A stretch of 64,000 bases of DNA from Zygnema cylindricum (GCA_037447655.1 JBBHKE010003548.1:1-64000), one strand, 5' to 3'; shown: positions 49,650 to 60,401, numbered from the stretch's first letter. Numbers and translations are program-made. The notes: a model not told the origin generated them from the sequence alone.

Positions 49650-51060
49650 AGGCGGTGTGTCTCTCAAGGATTTTTTTGTCCGTCCGCAGTACGTAAGGCC
49701 GTACCGCTGGCACGATGTAGCGGTGCCGCCCGTCGCGTTACAGACCGCCGTACCGTGGCACAATTCTATGTCGCCGCCCGCCTGGTGGCATAATTCAACG
49801 CTGCAGCCTGACAGCTTGCATAATTATATGCTGCCACCGGGCGGCATTATTCTATGCTGCCGCCGGCTGGCGTGATTCTACGCTGCAGCCCGCCAGCTAG
49901 CAATTTTTCACGCTGCCAGCGGCTGGCAATTTTCTACGTTGCCGGCTGCTGGCAATTTTCTACGTTGCCGGCCGCTGGCAATTTTCTACGCTGCCACCGG
50001 CTGGCAATTTTCTACGTTGCCGGCCGCTGGCAATTTTCTACGTTGCCGCCGGCTGGCATAACTTTACGATGCCATAATTATACGCTGCCGCCGGCTGGCA
50101 TAATTATACGCTGCCGCCGGGTGGCATTATTTTACGCTTGCCAGCTGTCGTTATACATAATACCGTACGGCTGGCGTAATATGACATTGCCAACCGTCGG
50201 TGTACACACCACCGTACCACTAACATAATATAACGTTGCCAACCGTCGGTGTACAGAGTGCCAAACCGTTGGCACAATGTACACCCCGAATCGTTATTAG
50301 TGTCAATAACTCTAATTTGGGTTCTTAAAATTTTATTTTATTTTCCTCAAATAGGATAAATGATTTTTATTTTTCCTTGACGATAATTAAGGTACCGTAC
50401 AAAATAGAGTAAAAAACGAAAGTACAATTAGATCTAAATAGTGTGGTGTACGGTCGATGTCAGACCGTGCATAAATGTACCTTTTCAAGTGAAAATTTTA
50501 CAAAAAATGAATTAAATCAGATGCGCACGCATAGGAACGTGCGCTCAAAAAACGGAATTAGTTTGACACGTAAATTAGTATGACATGTACGGATATTTAT
50601 ATTTCACGACGGCGTACGATTTCTAATATTTTGTACGAATACATATGTTTATGTATAAAATCGTACGGAGAATATTTCATATTTGCTGTTCCCAAATTAG
50701 CATTAAGCCGAAATTACAATACACCTTTTAAAAAAAAAACAAATTCTTAATTAGCATCAATTACGGTGAATTACCTTCAACACTATTTAAACTTTGACAC
50801 TAATAACGATTCACGGTGTAACGTTGCCGTGCGATTGTCCGCAGTACGGACCACCGTACCGCTGGCACATCGTGACGCTGCCATGCGTCAGTGGTCAGAC
50901 CGCTGTACCGCTGGCACAACGTGACGTTGCCTTGCGTCAGCGATACAGATCGCCGTACCGCTGGCACATCGTGACGTTGCCGTGCGTCCGCAGTACGGGT
51001 ATGATAAACTGGACAGGTACATGCCCGTGTAACGGGCGTTGATTTACTAGTTCGAATATA
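49650..51060 (-). repeat. Right arm of the large imperfect inverted repeat
   Basis: Mirror of 45225-47046: 26-bp units (TGGCAATTTTCTACGTTGCC, 49780-50150), the MITE copy (50280-50820), 49-bp-type units (50821-51000), then GGACAGGTACATGCCC and TTGATTTACTAGTTC (51013-51055). No protein is supported. Confidence 0.8.
50280..50820 (-). mobile_element. Mariner-like MITE, right copy
   Basis: 541 bp including the flanking TA at each end. Terminal CACC(C/G)CGAATCG repeats; interior matches 45945-46484 in reverse complement. Non-autonomous. Confidence 0.8.
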
Positions 51061-51528
51061 TTTCGTACGTAGGGCGCCTGACTCTCCGTTGGATTTGCAA
51101 ACCAGAGGCTGGACGGTGGAATTTCTGTACATCAAAATATCGAGGGTGAGTACGAACCTAGGAGCCGTCTGTCCTTTTCCGTGGGATTCCAAGGGTTGTC
51201 TCACGCGGCAATCGAGCTCAGTACAGTATTTGTTTTATAAAAGTACAGTGCAAATTGCAAAAGCATAGCACGTATTCTAATTGTAGACAATTGCTTCTGT
51301 ACGATACCTAGTCCCAGGGGATAACTATATAGTCTACAAGACTGCTGCATATTGTAGACTTTACATGCCCTAAAACGTGTTACCATGCTGCAGCTCTTGC
51401 AGGGACAGAAGCAGAACCTGGCCACCATTGCTAGGAAAGAAGGAAAACATGAAAACAAAAAAGTGAAGTAAGGAATATAAGTATACATGAAAAGAGAATA
51501 GGCGGCGCATGCTTCTGCGCCTACTTCC
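51061..51528 (+). promoter_or_regulatory. Upstream region of the selenoprotein U gene with a TATA-like motif
   Basis: No ORF or repeat is recognised. TATAAAA at 51236-51242 is a possible TATA box, 287 bp before the start codon. An upstream ATG at 51487 is in frame but closes after four codons (TAG), and the ATG at 51509 is out of frame, which supports 51529 as the start. The promoter call is tentative. Confidence 0.3.
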
Positions 51529-54500
51529 ATGGCTACTCAGGAAGGTTCGAAGAAAGTCGCTGCAGCTTTACGGAATGTGGAAGTCGAGCAGATTGTAGGG
51601 CCCGGCAATGATCCCTTTGTACGGATGGGATCATTTTGGAAAGATCAGGTCAGCGATTTTATTTTTTTTCTTTAGATATTCTTGTTTGTGCCTGTCCTAT
51701 CATTGTTATTTTGGTTTTTTGTGGTTTTCTCTGCTTTGTTTCCAGTATCCAGGTCGTGTGAGAAAAGGCTATTCGTGGTGGTGCTGCATTTGAATGTGAA
51801 ATAGTTCAACGGGTAATGAATCGTTAAGTTTTTAGCATTTTTTTCTCTCCCTCTCCCTCTCCCTCTCCCTCGCCCTCGCCCTCGCCCTCGCCCTCGCCCT
51901 CCCCCTCCCCCTCCCCCTCGCCCTCCCCCTCCCCCTCCCCCTCCCCCTCCCTCCTCCTCTCCCTCCTCTCCCTCCTCTCCCCCTCCCCCTCCCCCTCCCA
52001 TATAATATGATTATGTGTCGGCCATGTCCGTGGCTCTCTGCCCTAAATTAGTATTGTTGTTTGATTTTAGTAATTAAAGCTAAGGGCGATGGGAAGAGCA
52101 GTGAGAGAGGATCAGTTTGGCATACTGCAGGTGTGAACACCTGGCAATCTACATGCTACACTGCCCATCTCTATCAGGGCTTATAACACTAATTCAGTTG
52201 CTACTTTTTTTTGGAGGAAAATCATAAATAATGTTCAGAACACTATTTAAGTTAGTGGACTGCAATCCGCTACATCTCCTTGCAGAGGAGATGCAGTAAA
52301 TTATTGTTTTACATTCTAATATCGCATTCACAATGATAGTTCCTTTACTCTATAGGGATGGCAGGGCAGTTTATCGATTGTAGAATGTGTTGTTGTTCCA
52401 TCCAATGTTAGATTGACCATTTTGTTTTTGAGTGACATTTCTCGTTTTGGATTGCAGTATTACCGATGTTTTTTGTTGAGCACATTCTTTCAAACATGAA
52501 GCCAATGCACTCAATTTCACAATTGTGGGAATCTTTACATCTTATTTGTCGATTCACTTTCGTTGTCTTGCTACTTTTGAGTTAGGATCAATATTTGTTT
52601 GAATACCCTCATTCGACAACAAAAATAATCGATTTCAATTGTCGTGTTTCATTCCTGCGTTTGTGTGTCATTCCTTCATTTTGTTTTTTTCAAGGCTTTT
52701 TATGATTATGGATCTTTTACTTCAGGTGCATTTCACCTCGACTAGAGTTCAGAATTTGATGCTGATTTCTTGTTGTAGCACATGGAAATTTCTCAAAATT
52801 AGGGCGAGTGCATTATATAACCTATTAATTATATAAAATTGTATGTTATATAAATCATGACACACAGTTATGCTTTCTGAAATGAGTTTGGCATCTGCAG
52901 CTAAGGTAAGCTTGTGACTTACTGACTTGACAGGCTCGAGAACATAAAACCAGATCAGTAGAGCTGATATTTATGACGCTCAGCGTTTGAATATGACTGT
53001 GTTCTTTTTTTTTCTTCTCTTCTTTTCTTTTCTCTACTTTTGTTTTCTTTTTTGTTCTTTTTTTTCTTTTCTTTTTTTTTCTTTCTTTTTTTTATTGGCA
53101 GGTGGTTGTTTTGCATCTCTTGCGGCGGTTTGGGTGACGACTGTGTCGCGGAGGGGCCATGGAGATCTCTCGAGCGATCCCTCTCCTCCGCCGAGCCGGT
53201 GTTCGTGTAGTGGGTGTAGGTAAGTTTTTAAGAAGAGTCAATAAATATGGTTGGTTCATTTTCTTTTTTGGAAAGAGATTAATTATCCCAGCTGGTCTGT
53301 TGACGTGGAAATTGGCTGTTTAACTCCTTTGTGACAGTATTGTGCTGAGAAAGTGAGATTCTGATTGGTCCTTATGTGAAAACTGGTCAGGGATCAGTGT
53401 GGTAGTTTCTTAGAAGCCCCCCTTGTTAAAAATTCAGTTATTTGAACATATAATACCATATAATTGGTGGAAATGCACTGCTGCTATGCTGTCCTGTTTG
53501 CTCTGCCAAAAAATAGAAAAAGGAAGAACAAAAAGAAAACAAACAGAAAAAAACGGTTGCATTTCAATGACTCTCATTTCTACTTATTGTAACCAGATTT
53601 TTTGTATACACTGGAGCTTTAAAATGCAATTTTATTACTGATTTTGTAACTGATAAGAGTGTGGATTTAATAATGGCAGGTCTGGAGGCCGTAGGAGTAG
53701 AAGATTTTGTAGCGGGTGGGTTCTGGCAGGGAGAGTTGTACATTGATCATGGAAAGAAGGCTTATAAAGCTCTCCAGTTGAAGTCCTCGGGCATTATCGG
53801 TGCTGTTTCTCAACTTGTGTTTAACCGTAAAGTGAGGGACGAGTTGGTTCGAACCAAAGACATTCCGATGAACTTTGTTGGAGACGGACTGTGAGTCTTT
53901 CATCTGGTTCGACCTAATTATACTAATAGGGGGATTATACAGAAGCTATTAGTGGCGTTCCTGGTCAGTAATCGAGTACTCGCTTAAAAAAACGTATGAT
54001 CCGTACATTTTTCTGTGCGACTTCTGCAGTTAGTGGCCAGTTAATCCGTTTGTATAGCTACCTTATAAGCTGAAAGGGTGTTATTTGATTTCGCCACTAT
54101 GGGGTGTTAAAATAATTGCGAAGATAATCCTGAAAGACCCTTGGAGAGGAGAGTTTAAAGAAAAAAATAATTGGTCTGACCATGAAGGCGTGAATCTTAT
54201 GCACTTCAATTATATGTTCTATTCAACATCTTGTCTTTGCGGTAAATGATTTTAGTATCAGCAGGCCGGCAATATAATACAAAACTGATCTGCCAGAAAA
54301 AAAATGCAAATAAAGCATAAGATTCGTAACATCATAAAGTTATCGCATCAGAAGAATTATAATGTCAGAGGAGTTTATAATGGCAGATAACTATACTATA
54401 TGGAGAATGATGGCATTGAAGTAGGCGCGCCAGACTTAAAAACTTAGCGCCCAGAGACAGAAATGATGAATTTGTCTAATAGGTTAATTATACCTACTCT

Positions 54501-54913
54501 AAAACTGGTGTTACTGGCAAGTCATCCTAGAAACCTTGCAGAATATTGTACGACTCGTACAGTTTTCTGTACCTTACTCTGGTTATTGGCCAAATATGCC
54601 AGCTATAGCGTTATCTTGAAAAGTTAAGAGCTATGACATAACTTCCATCATCGTCATCTGTTTTATAACATGCTACAATCATGTTTTCTTGTATTGTCTA
54701 TTTTCTGACTGTTTCAGGCAACATGGAGCCACATTTGTTATGGATATTGGAGGAGTCATGATTTTGGACTTCAGACAAGACGATTTTGCCGCCTATCCTT
54801 CTCCGGAATCTCTCCTCCAGGCTTGTGGTCTCTCCTCTCGTTCTCTCAAACCTTCAAAATTGAAGCACTCTAATGGGAATCCCTGTGGTGATCTTTGCCA
54901 ATCAGAGGACTAG
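51529..54913 (+). CDS. SELENOU: Selenoprotein U (PRXL2/FAM213 thioredoxin-fold protein), four exons, UGA at codon 52
   Basis: Exons 51529-51648, 53102-53219, 53680-53890 and 54718-54913, all with GT-AG introns, join to 645 nt: 214 residues plus TAG. The only internal stop is TGA at 53135-53137. Family landmarks in order: SFWKDQVVVLHLLRRFG (34-51), UGA then RLCR (52-56), RRAGVRVVGVGLEAVG, GELYIDHGKKAYKAL, VRDEL, NFVGDGLQHGATFVMD, and a C-terminal LLQACGLS. These align without gaps to the PRXL2/FAM213 family (AhpC/TSA-like), whose motif is FGCxxCR. TGA replaces the first Cys, giving UxxC as in fish and algal SelU. The likely role is a cytosolic thiol/selenol redox enzyme; no signal or transit peptide is evident and the substrate is unknown. 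Length fits the family (about 200-230). A SECIS-like hairpin lies in the 3' UTR. The alternative is a point-mutated Cys gene, which the SECIS makes unlikely. Confidence 0.9.
51840..52000 (+). repeat. C/T-rich low-complexity tract in intron 1
   Basis: Runs of CCCTCT, CCCTCG and CCCCCT within the 1453-bp first intron (51649-53101). The glycine/glutamate-rich minus-strand ORF across it is an artefact. The rest of the intron holds nothing recognised except a pyrimidine tract before the acceptor (53005-53092). Confidence 0.95.
53135..53137 (+). other. In-frame TGA read as selenocysteine
   Basis: TGA sits between GGG (Gly51) and CGA (Arg53), in the motif F-G-U-R-L-C-R. The frame is open on both sides through three further exons of conserved protein. 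The position equals the first redox Cys of the family. In the spliced mRNA it is about 700 nt before the SECIS, well beyond the minimum spacing known for eukaryotes. Confidence 0.88.
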
Positions 54914-54960
54914 AAATAGAATTTCTTGGAGGTCACTCCCCTAAAAACAAAAAAACGGGG

Positions 54961-55080
54961 AATGATATGGGTTTCTATTTACATTTTTTGGTTATTATCG
55001 GCATCGAAAAAACAAGAAATGGGGAACAATATGGGTTTCTATCAACGTTTTTCGGTATTATCGGCTTCGAAAAAAACGTG
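54961..55080 (+). repeat. Duplicated ~60-bp block in the 3' UTR
   Basis: ATGGGTTTCTAT...TTATTATCGGC.TCGAAAAAA occurs twice, from 54967 and from 55031. The second copy can form a stem between ACGTTTTTCG (55045-55054) and CGAAAAAAACGT (55068-55079). It ends 35 nt before the SECIS base. Confidence 0.8.
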
Positions 55081-55114
55081 GTACTGGTTTTTCCCGATTT
55101 TTTTTAAATCGATG

Positions 55115-55192
55115 AGTGGCAAGGTATGAAGTTGTACTCGGAAAATGCGGTCGCAAGACGAGTACGATGGAAAAACTGGAGCAATTGTTACT
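55115..55192 (+). promoter_or_regulatory. SECIS element, form 2 (selenocysteine insertion signal)
   Basis: Core: ATGAA at 55126-55130; helix II of ten pairs between GTTGTACTCG (55131-55140) and CGAGTACGAT (55159-55168), with two G-U pairs; GGAA at 55169-55172 opposite ATGA, giving the tandem G-A quartet. The apical region is G, AAAA (55142-55145), a mini-helix TGC-GGTC-GCA (55146-55155) and AGA. The AAAA lies 12 nt after ATGA, the canonical spacing. Helix I can form between AGTGGCAA (55115-55122) and TTGTTACT (55185-55192). This is the form-2 layout. It would bind SBP2 and recruit EFSec with Sec-tRNA during translation. It lies 213 nt after the stop codon. Confidence 0.87.
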
Positions 55193-56826
55193 GTTTCAGG
55201 TGCTCTCAAAGAGGATGACATGAAAAGGAAAAAACGGAAAAAAGAGGTGGAGATGGTGGTAGTGGAGGAGGAGGAGGAGGAGGAGGAGGAAGTCTTTAAG
55301 GTTAGGCCAGAAAATGAAATTTACTAGTACCTCTTTACTTGCGGGGAATTTCACTCTGTATTATACTTATGAATTTTAGAGTAGAATTACTTCGGTAAAA
55401 AGTAAGGAGTTTGTGCATTGAAGAAAGTTACGGTAAAATAATTTTGCAAGTAAGGAGAATGACAATCAGTTTAGCTCATGTTTGACTGTTTTGTATCAAG
55501 TGAATTGTATGCACAGAGAGAGAGAGAGGGAGAGCGAGAGAGAGAGAGCGAAGAAAAAATAATTTGCAAGTTTTAAGCAAAAAAACTTTTTTGTGATGTC
55601 AACCGTTTTTCAGATGGGTTGTTATTTTTTGCTCCTTGCAATGAACTTAGGAGCTTTATTAAGAGAATTTGATGAGTAAACTGTGTGAGTACATGGGAAT
55701 ATGCGAATTAACAATAAAGGCGAAATGAAAAAACGAGGACGGGAGTAAACGAATCGAAAATGAAATATACTGTGAAAGGAGCATTATGAAAGTTAGTGAG
55801 AAGTTGGTTGAAACTTTGCACTTTCAGCTTTGTTGTTTTGTGGTTTTACCAGGTGGTGTTGTTTTGTACACGAACTAGTTGCAAACTCATAAAGAAATTG
55901 TATTTTGCTTTGCCTATCGGCTTATTCTAGGGAGTAAAGCAGTGAGGTGCAAAGCTTGTTTGCCTTGTAACAGAATCTACCTAGAATGAAGCTATTTCTG
56001 GCATTATGCCAGTGATTTCAGTAGCAATATTGGTAAAAATGCTGTTAAGTTTTTTTCCTAAATAATGTTGTTTTATTCATCTCGGCGGATTAAAAGGAAA
56101 ATGGTCACTCTTGACTAAGTGGTACACTGGATTGCTATGTCATTTGACCTCCAAACAGCAAGTTTTTCTTTTGACCAAATGTTTATCTTCTTCATGAATT
56201 ACCTTCGAAACATCGTTGGGATTGAAATCAAATTATTAATTCCAAATCAGTTTTTAGACTGGATTCTATAGACAAAAGCTGGTGTAACATCGATGGCTTT
56301 TTAGATTCACCTCATAGAATTCGAAACTTCCGCACAAATAACATTTATGGAATACTATGAAACTAGTGGTCAACCAGAGAAACAAAAGTCTACAGTCTAC
56401 GAGTGCCTCAACCCTACCCAAATTTTGTCATTAAATCAATGTTTCAGTCAAATGGAGAGAAGCTTCTACAAGGTTGAGAGTCAAATAACTGAATGAAACT
56501 TTTACCAAAGACTACAGTGGGGCATCTAGGCAGATGCCTACACCACATCAAAAACAGGAGCATCAGAGAACCTCAGGTGACTCAAGCTTTACAACACCAA
56601 ATTACATTGAACAATTTAGATAAACATCATTTTTCCTCTTAACTTTGGCCATAGAGCTGAATCAAAAATTGCTCCTCTGTAGCGGTACAAACGAAAATAA
56701 TTGCAGAACAAATGCCTGCTAATGACGAACAAATGCCTGCTAATAACTCACAAATGGCGAAAAAAGGGAAATTTAAACTAGTGTAAACTAGAAGGGATAC
56801 AACTAAAAGAAAACTAACACTCCTGC
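55193..56826. other. Intergenic region between two convergent genes
   Basis: No gene is recognised. It includes GGA repeats (55265-55289), GAGA repeats (55515-55550) and a plus-strand AATAAA at 55713-55718 that could end the selenoprotein mRNA. Near 56705-56745 a short AACAAATGCCTGCTAAT repeat lies in the probable 3' UTR of the S-adenosylmethionine synthetase. Confidence 0.6.
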
Positions 56827-59507
56827 TCAGGCCTTGGTCTTCAATTCCTTTACAATCTCCCATGTGAAATCTGGGTCATCCCTACCAAAATGTCCATAAG
56901 CAGCTGTCTTCTGGTATCTCTTATTACCACCACGTTTAAGATCCAAATGAATAGCCATCATTCCTGGTCGGAAGTCAAATGTTTCCTTCACCATTTCAAG
57001 GATCTCCTTGTCGGGAATTTTACCAGTGCCATAGGTATCAACAAAAATAGACAGAGGTTCGGGCACACCAATGGCATATGACACCTGGAAAACAATAAAA
57101 GAACAATCAGGAAGACAGCAAAACATAACACCAGATCGCTACAGAATTCAGCCCTAAATCTAGCTGCTCTTGCAACACTTTCACCATGCAAAACCCTAAA
57201 GCCTGAAGATGGTTCAGATATAGACAAGAAAACCTCTCATAAAGAGAGCTATCCAGGCAAATACGTAGAAAAATAAAACCCTGAACAAAATGGAAACAAA
57301 ACGCAAAGATCAAGGGTAATGCAGAAAGATAGACAACATTGGGAGAAAGACCTTACCTGAACAATGGCACGTCGAGCAAGTCCAGCAGCAACAATACTCT
57401 TTGCAGCTTGGCGGACAATGTAGGCTCCAGATCGATCCACTTTGGTTGGATCCTTTCCAGAGAAGGCTCCACCACCATGGGCACCCCAGCCTCCATAGGT
57501 ATCAATAATAATTTTACGTCCAGTGAGACCAGCATCTCCATGAGGTCCACCAATAACAAATCGTCCCGAAGGGTTCAAATGGAAAATTGTCTTGTCATCA
57601 AGATACTTAGCAGGAATTACAGGCTTAATGACATACTCGCGTAGATCAGCAGAGATCTCGTCGTTAGTGACTGTCTCGTCATGCTGCAAATAATAAAATA
57701 AAAGAAGATAAGTATCCGTACTATCACAATGACAATGAATTCCATAGATACGGCAAAACAAAGTATAGAATGATACAAATATCACAAATAAATATGCAAA
57801 TACAGCTGTGTTTAGTTCAAATATTTTATATGCAAATGTGCAGATATATGCTGAATGAAAGAATGGTATTAAATAGAAAATGAAAGGCAAATTGTTATTT
57901 GAAATGCAACCGAATCCTGTTCCCGTTCACATCATTACAGACTCCTTGCCACACTGTAAACAACATTTTCAATCGAAAGAAATGTGACATATCGTGAAAA
58001 GAAAATGAATCCAGAACAAATGACCAACCTGTGTGGAGATCAGCACAGTGTGGACACGAATAGGAACCATGGCACCACCTTCATTCTTGTACTCGACTGT
58101 GACCTGTGTTTTCCCGTCAGGACGGAGCCACCTGCATTGATCAAACATGACATTTTGAGTAGCATTATATTAAAAACCTTAGCCAGGGAGACAAGTGAGG
58201 CAGTGGAGCAAACAAAATCAGAACTGCATAAACCTTTTGAGCTTAGGAATTTCTACCAGGAAATTTAACCGAAGAAAACTTACTTGCAAACTCCATTCTT
58301 TCTAACTTCAGTGAGTTTGGCTCCAAGCTTGGTGGCCAATACGTGGGTAAGAGGCATCAGCTCCTCAGTCTCATCAGTTGCATAGCCAAACATGTGTCCC
58401 TGGTCACCAGCACCAATCTCTTCTGGCTTCTTTGTTCCCATACCATGGACACCCTGTCCAATATCCGGACTTTGGGCCTCGATATTTACAAGAACCTGTT
58501 CAAAATTACCAAATTGATAAATTAATCAATCAGTCATTGGCCAGGCAACAGAGTAAAAGAGAAGGGCTGCATTTATAAGCATTTGACATCAGCTCTATAG
58601 ACACTGCTCTGACCGAAAATGTGCTAAGATCCAACATCGCTGAGGAGGAATACTTCGAGAAACCTAACTAAATGAAGCAAAACAAGAACTTGAAAGGGTC
58701 AAGAAACTTAGACGTACTTTGCAGGTGTCTGCATCAAGCCCGACAGCCTCCGACACGAATCCGATTTCGCGGCAAGTATCCCTTACAATCTTCTCATAGT
58801 CAATTTTAGCACTTGTGGTGATTTCTCCGAAGATCATCACCATCCCAGTCTTAGTACAGGTCTCGCAGGCAACCTTACTGTTCGGGTCTTGCTCCAGACA
58901 TGCATCCAAGACAGCATCTGACACCTGCAGATAAGAATAAACTAATGCATGTAGTCAAAGATCAGAGCAACTCTGAAATGAAGCAACAAAAAAAGATTCT
59001 AAACCCATGCACCTGAGTGAGTCCTCCAGATAATAACTCTGGCAAAGAAAGAATTCCAAAAGCCGTGCGGTCAATACTCAGATCTCACCGAAATAAAAAT
59101 CTCCAACATAAGAAAACATTGAGCTAAACCGGAGACTTGCTAATCCTCGGACTACACATCACGACTCTCATGGATCCAGAATTAGTTTGAACTGAGCTAG
59201 AAGGATAATCGAAACTTTGCCTAACTCTGTTCAAAACAGCTACAAAAATTGCAGACGGGAACAACAGAAAAAGATGGCAGAAAGAGCATTCACATTCCAA
59301 AACAAAAGAAGTGCAGATCAGCGACAGAATCAGCAAATACGGCGAGTTGCCCTGCCATAAAGAGAAACACTTGCAAGATCTGATACGCGTAAAGAGGGTC
59401 ACCACCACGCAAATACAAAGGAAGCAAAGAAAGAAACACACCTGATCGCAAAGCTTATCGGGGTGGCCTTCGTTAACAGATTCGGAGGTAAACAAGAAGG
59501 TCTCCAT
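56827..59507 (-). CDS. SAMS: S-adenosylmethionine synthetase (methionine adenosyltransferase), six exons
   Basis: Makes S-adenosylmethionine, phosphate and diphosphate from ATP and methionine, in the cytosol. Exons on the minus strand: 59507-59442, 58924-58718, 58495-58284, 58131-58029, 57683-57357 and 57084-56827; total 1173 nt, 390 residues, all introns GT-AG. Motifs: [20 protein letters not shown] at the start (GHPDK binds ATP), [18 protein letters not shown] (hexapeptide GAGDQG), [20 protein letters not shown] (P-loop-like) and a C-terminal [15 protein letters not shown]. The length is normal for plants (about 390-396). An in-frame ATG six codons upstream (59525) would add MRKFAN; 59507 is preferred because family proteins begin METF. 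Five coding introns are unlike angiosperm genes, which usually have none. It converges on the selenoprotein U gene. Identity is very secure. Confidence 0.97.
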
Positions 59508-60122
59508 GTTTGCAAACTTCCTCACAGCACTAACGACGACGAGATAGAAAGTTGATGCGGCTGCTAAACAATGGCTCCGAAAAGAAGTGAAGCTCGGACA
59601 ATATAGAACCTGAAGCTGCTGTACGGTTTTGAGTGTGACAATGACAGAATATGGGGCAGGTGATTTGAATCCACCGTAGGATTTGATTCCGTCTGACTAC
59701 GACGATTTTGTGCCAGAAATCGACGGTGGAAGTGGGTTTGAGACGAGCGATGTGAACAGCAAAGTGCAAATCGCTCGTTTTAGGACCACTTACGATACAA
59801 AGTGTTGAGTTGTTAGCTCTCAGCACTGGTACAATAAAGTTCTGTACTGTACCTCTGATTTTCTACAAGGACGAACCCCAAAAGTCACATAGTAAAGTAC
59901 AGTACTGTCAGTATAGTACAGTACAGTACAGTACTGTACTCTACACCGCGAATCGTAATAGGAAGCACGAACGCAATAAATCATAAAGTTCGTAAGATAC
60001 ACAATTCGTAATAAAATTGTAAACACAAGTTTCCTTACGAACATTACCAGAGAGAAATCAACGGTGGAAAAGTCTCATGGCTTAAGGGTCCACAAAAAAG
60101 ATAAACCGCGTTATCTGTCCGC
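59508..60122. other. Upstream region of SAMS with short palindromic repeats
   Basis: Presumed 5' UTR and promoter of SAMS (minus strand); no clear TATA box was chosen. GTACAGTACTGTAC-type repeats lie at 59840-59855 and 59897-59943. CACCGCGAATCG at about 59945, a lone mariner-MITE terminus, follows them. No ORF is convincing. Confidence 0.5.
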
Positions 60123-60342
60123 TACACCGCCAATCGCTATTAGCGTGTAGGTTTGATTAGCGTAGACTATTATTTAGCATGGTGTACGCTAATTGGGAAT
60201 TTGGAAATTTTGGAAGAAATCGATTACTCTAATTAGGAATTAGGGCTTTTTTAAATAGTGTGGATAATTCTATTTGAGAATAAAAACAAAAAAAAGCGGG
60301 ACGGGATTAGCGCACACAACGCTAATAGCGATTGGCGGTGTA
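60123..60342. mobile_element. Mariner-like MITE, short copy
   Basis: Terminal inverted repeats starting CACCGCCAATCGCTATTAG, perfect for at least 22 bp, with flanking TA at 60123-60124 and 60341-60342. About 220 bp with no ORF. Termini match the longer copies at 45945 and 50280. Confidence 0.85.
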
Positions 60343-60401
60343 GCAGGTCACTTTACATCCATGCAGCTTCCCAAAGTTCAGACGCTCGTTGCAACAGATG
60401 A

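Noticed and set aside
51672-52001. Minus-strand Gly/Glu-rich ORF
   Set aside because: It is a translation of the C/T-rich low-complexity tract in intron 1 of the plus-strand gene.
54961-55016. Alternative SECIS candidate starting at AATGATATGGG
   Set aside because: No AA at 11-13 nt after ATGA and no complementary arm of useful length.
55195-55226. Alternative SECIS candidate: hairpin TTTCA...TGAAA with CTCT-CAA-AGAG tip
   Set aside because: The ATGA is on the 3' side and no opposing GA lies in the correct place, so the core motif is reversed. The hairpin at 55115-55192 fits all rules.
55145-55327. Small ORF rich in Lys and Glu after the SECIS
   Set aside because: It overlaps the SECIS stem and a GGA repeat, with no homology recognised. 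Likely 3' UTR.
59508-59525. Upstream in-frame start of SAMS (MRKFAN extension)
   Set aside because: Family proteins begin [18 protein letters not shown], so the extension is probably 5' UTR.
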